From the NCBI GenBank assembly GCA_965217135.1, contig OZ244249.1, positions 682,001 through 746,000 on the forward strand: DNA of 64,000 nucleotides. The letters run 5' to 3'. This document shows positions 62,703-64,000 of this stretch, piece by piece. The DNA comes from HXMU1420-2 sp017643305. GTDB taxonomy: Bacteria; Pseudomonadota; Alphaproteobacteria; Rhodobacterales; Rhodobacteraceae. Under the pieces are notes generated by a model. That model saw nothing but the letters and a program-made list of their open reading frames with translations. It searched no databases and was not told the DNA's origin. The translations under genes were made by a program, and so were the position numbers. Within the stretch, counting starts at the first letter, position 1; each line of letters begins with the position of its first letter.

Positions 62703-64000
62703 TCACCGCTGCAACGGGGACCAACTGGGACCAGATCCCCCGTCCGGGGTCCGCACTGGGCGAAGGTTACGACCTGAGATGTCCACGGAATAGAGAGACG
62801 ACCGCCCGTTTGCGCCCTGTGTTTCCCGCGAAAACATGATGACGCGGCCATTCGGGGACCATGTCGGGCCTTCGTCCAGGAAGGAAGCGGTCAGCAGGCG
62901 CTCTTCGCTGCCATCGACCCGCATCACACCAATGTGAAACCTGTTGCTCGCCTGCTTGGTGAACGCGATCAGGTCGCCGCGTGGGGACCAGACCGGCGTG
63001 CCATAGCGGCCCTTTCCGAAACTGATGCGCCGCGCTTCACCACCCGCGGCGGACATGACATAGAGCTGCTGTGTCCCCGACCGGTCACTTTCAAACACGA
63101 TCTGGCTTCCATCAGGTGAATAGCTGGGCGCCGTTTCAATGGAAGGGGAACTGGTCAGCCGGGATCGGGACCCGGTCGAAATATTCATCGTGTAGATGTC
63201 TGTGTTGCCTCCCTGGCTGAGCGAAAACACCACCGTTTTCCCATCAGGTGCAAAGCGAGGCGCAAAGCTCATGATGCCATCAGTGCTTTCCAGCACGCGG
63301 CGGGTGACCTTGCCGATGTCGAGCACATAGATGCGTGGAAAGCCCGATTCGTAGCTGGTGTAAAGAACCCGGTCGCCGGTGGGCGAAAAGCGGGGCGCGA
63401 GCACGATGGCGGAACTGTCTGTCAGGTATTGCAGGTTGGCGCCGTCGTAATCCATGATCGCCAGCCGCTTGCGCCGGTTATTCTTGGGCCCGCTTTCGTT
63501 CACGAACACGACGCGGCTGTCGAAATACGGGTCTTCGCCGGTGATGCGGCTGTAAACTTCGTCCGCGACCTTGTGCGCCATGCGCCGCCAACCATCGACC
63601 GGGCCTGCGAACTGCAGGCCATTGCCCAGCTCAGCGCCCGAAAATACGTCCCACACCCGGAATTGCACCTTGGCGTTGCCGCCCGACACGGTGACGGCCC
63701 CGGTAATCAGGGCCTGTGCGTTGATTGCCTTCCAGTCGGCGAACTTTATCGGAGCGGAGAAATCGGTGACCCGGCTGATATGGGCGGAAACGGGCACTTC
63801 GCGGAACAGCCCTGTGCCTGACAGGTCCGCAGCAATCACACGGCTGAGGTTGGCGGTATATTCATTGGCGGCCGCGCCGTTTGGAACAAAGTCGGGCACG
63901 GCGAAAGGCAGCGGTTCGATCACTCCTTCGGTGATTTCGATCCGCAGCGGCCCGTTTGATTGCGCGGTGGCAAAACTGGCGAACATTGCCACAAGAACCG
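62703..64000 (-). CDS. tolB: Tol-Pal system protein TolB (5' end beyond the window)
   Basis: Open to the end of the window; 432 residues are visible, beginning inside the signal peptide ('VLVAMFASFATAQ'), so only a few N-terminal residues are missing. The N-terminal domain ('RIEITEGVIEPLPFAVPDF', 'VDGWRRMAHKVADEVYSRIT') is followed by a six-bladed beta-propeller whose repeats read 'PRFSPTGDRVLYTSY', 'PRFAPDGKTVVFSLS' and 'PSYSPDGSQIVFESD'. It is a periplasmic protein that binds Pal and TolA. tolA, tolR and tolQ are expected just outside the window. Confidence 0.96.
   Translation of the reverse strand, partial: VLVAMFASFATAQSNGPLRIEITEGVIEPLPFAVPDFVPNGAAANEYTANLSRVIAADLSGTGLFREVPVSAHISRVTDFSAPIKFADWKAINAQALITGAVTVSGGNAKVQFRVWDVFSGAELGNGLQFAGPVDGWRRMAHKVADEVYSRITGEDPYFDSRVVFVNESGPKNNRRKRLAIMDYDGANLQYLTDSSAIVLAPRFSPTGDRVLYTSYESGFPRIYVLDIGKVTRRVLESTDGIMSFAPRFAPDGKTVVFSLSQGGNTDIYTMNISTGSRSRLTSSPSIETAPSYSPDGSQIVFESDRSGTQQLYVMSAAGGEARRISFGKGRYGTPVWSPRGDLIAFTKQASNRFHIGVMRVDGSEERLLTASFLDEGPTWSPNGRVIMFSRETQGANGRSSLYSVDISGRNLRPVRTPDGGSGPSWSPLQR

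Overview
The window is a chromosomal stretch of an alphaproteobacterium, most likely a marine Rhodobacteraceae (Roseobacter-group) member. This inference rests on family content and gene order: a MarR-type EPS regulator joined to a two-domain ATP sulfurylase/APS kinase, lgt-midA-pgeF, DUF1467 beside methylmalonyl-CoA epimerase, mreBCD-mrdA-rodA, and tolB-pal-cpoB-tilS-ftsH. No rRNA, tRNA, CRISPR array or insertion sequence was recognised.

Layout. 0-7.5 kb is an accessory, partly decayed region. It has the 3' end of a DapA-family gene, a DUF3833 lipoprotein, a hypothetical protein, an exported alpha/beta hydrolase coupled to an apparently circularly permuted acyltransferase-3 protein, and a regulator-sulfurylase-kinase fusion. 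A diverged copy of the 3' end of that last gene lies 2.6 kb away as a pseudogene, so the hydrolase/acyltransferase pair sits between direct repeats. 7.5-20 kb is mostly housekeeping: a redox-type adenylate cyclase, trxB, an Lrp regulator, a Hint protein, pgeF-midA-lgt, ubiK, a YbjN protein, proC, csaA, tdk and a FabH-like synthase. 20-32 kb holds carB, a divergent HxlR/MATE pair with an operator-like repeat, cfa, aspS and a DUF1800/DUF1501 pair. 32-41 kb holds small metabolic and membrane genes, a chimeric GNAT/HAMP/adenylate cyclase and a giant ABC-like protein with degenerate nucleotide-binding motifs and a cyclic-nucleotide-binding domain. 40-50 kb holds xylAB, a GhrA-like reductase and the rod-shape cluster. 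50-64 kb holds a solute-binding protein, leuA with a leucine-rich leader, folD-fhs, a frameshifted cyclic-nucleotide-binding-like membrane protein, a MOSC protein and the ftsH-tilS-cpoB-pal-tolB run, cut by the window end.

Working together. mreB/CD, mrdA and rodA form the elongation machinery; tolB, pal and cpoB belong to the envelope-constriction system; fhs and folD supply one-carbon folates; xylA and xylB convert xylose to xylulose 5-phosphate. Two class III cyclases and two cyclic-nucleotide-binding-type proteins suggest an active cAMP network.

Most notable points: (1) leuA is preceded by a 27-codon peptide ending in a leucine run, with a -10 box placed so that the peptide may be leaderless, followed by two mutually exclusive hairpins; (2) three rearranged genes (permuted acyltransferase, GNAT-cyclase chimera, MarR-Sat-CysC fusion); (3) the degenerate ABC protein with a cyclic-nucleotide-binding domain. 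All family names come from reading the translations by eye; no database search was run.
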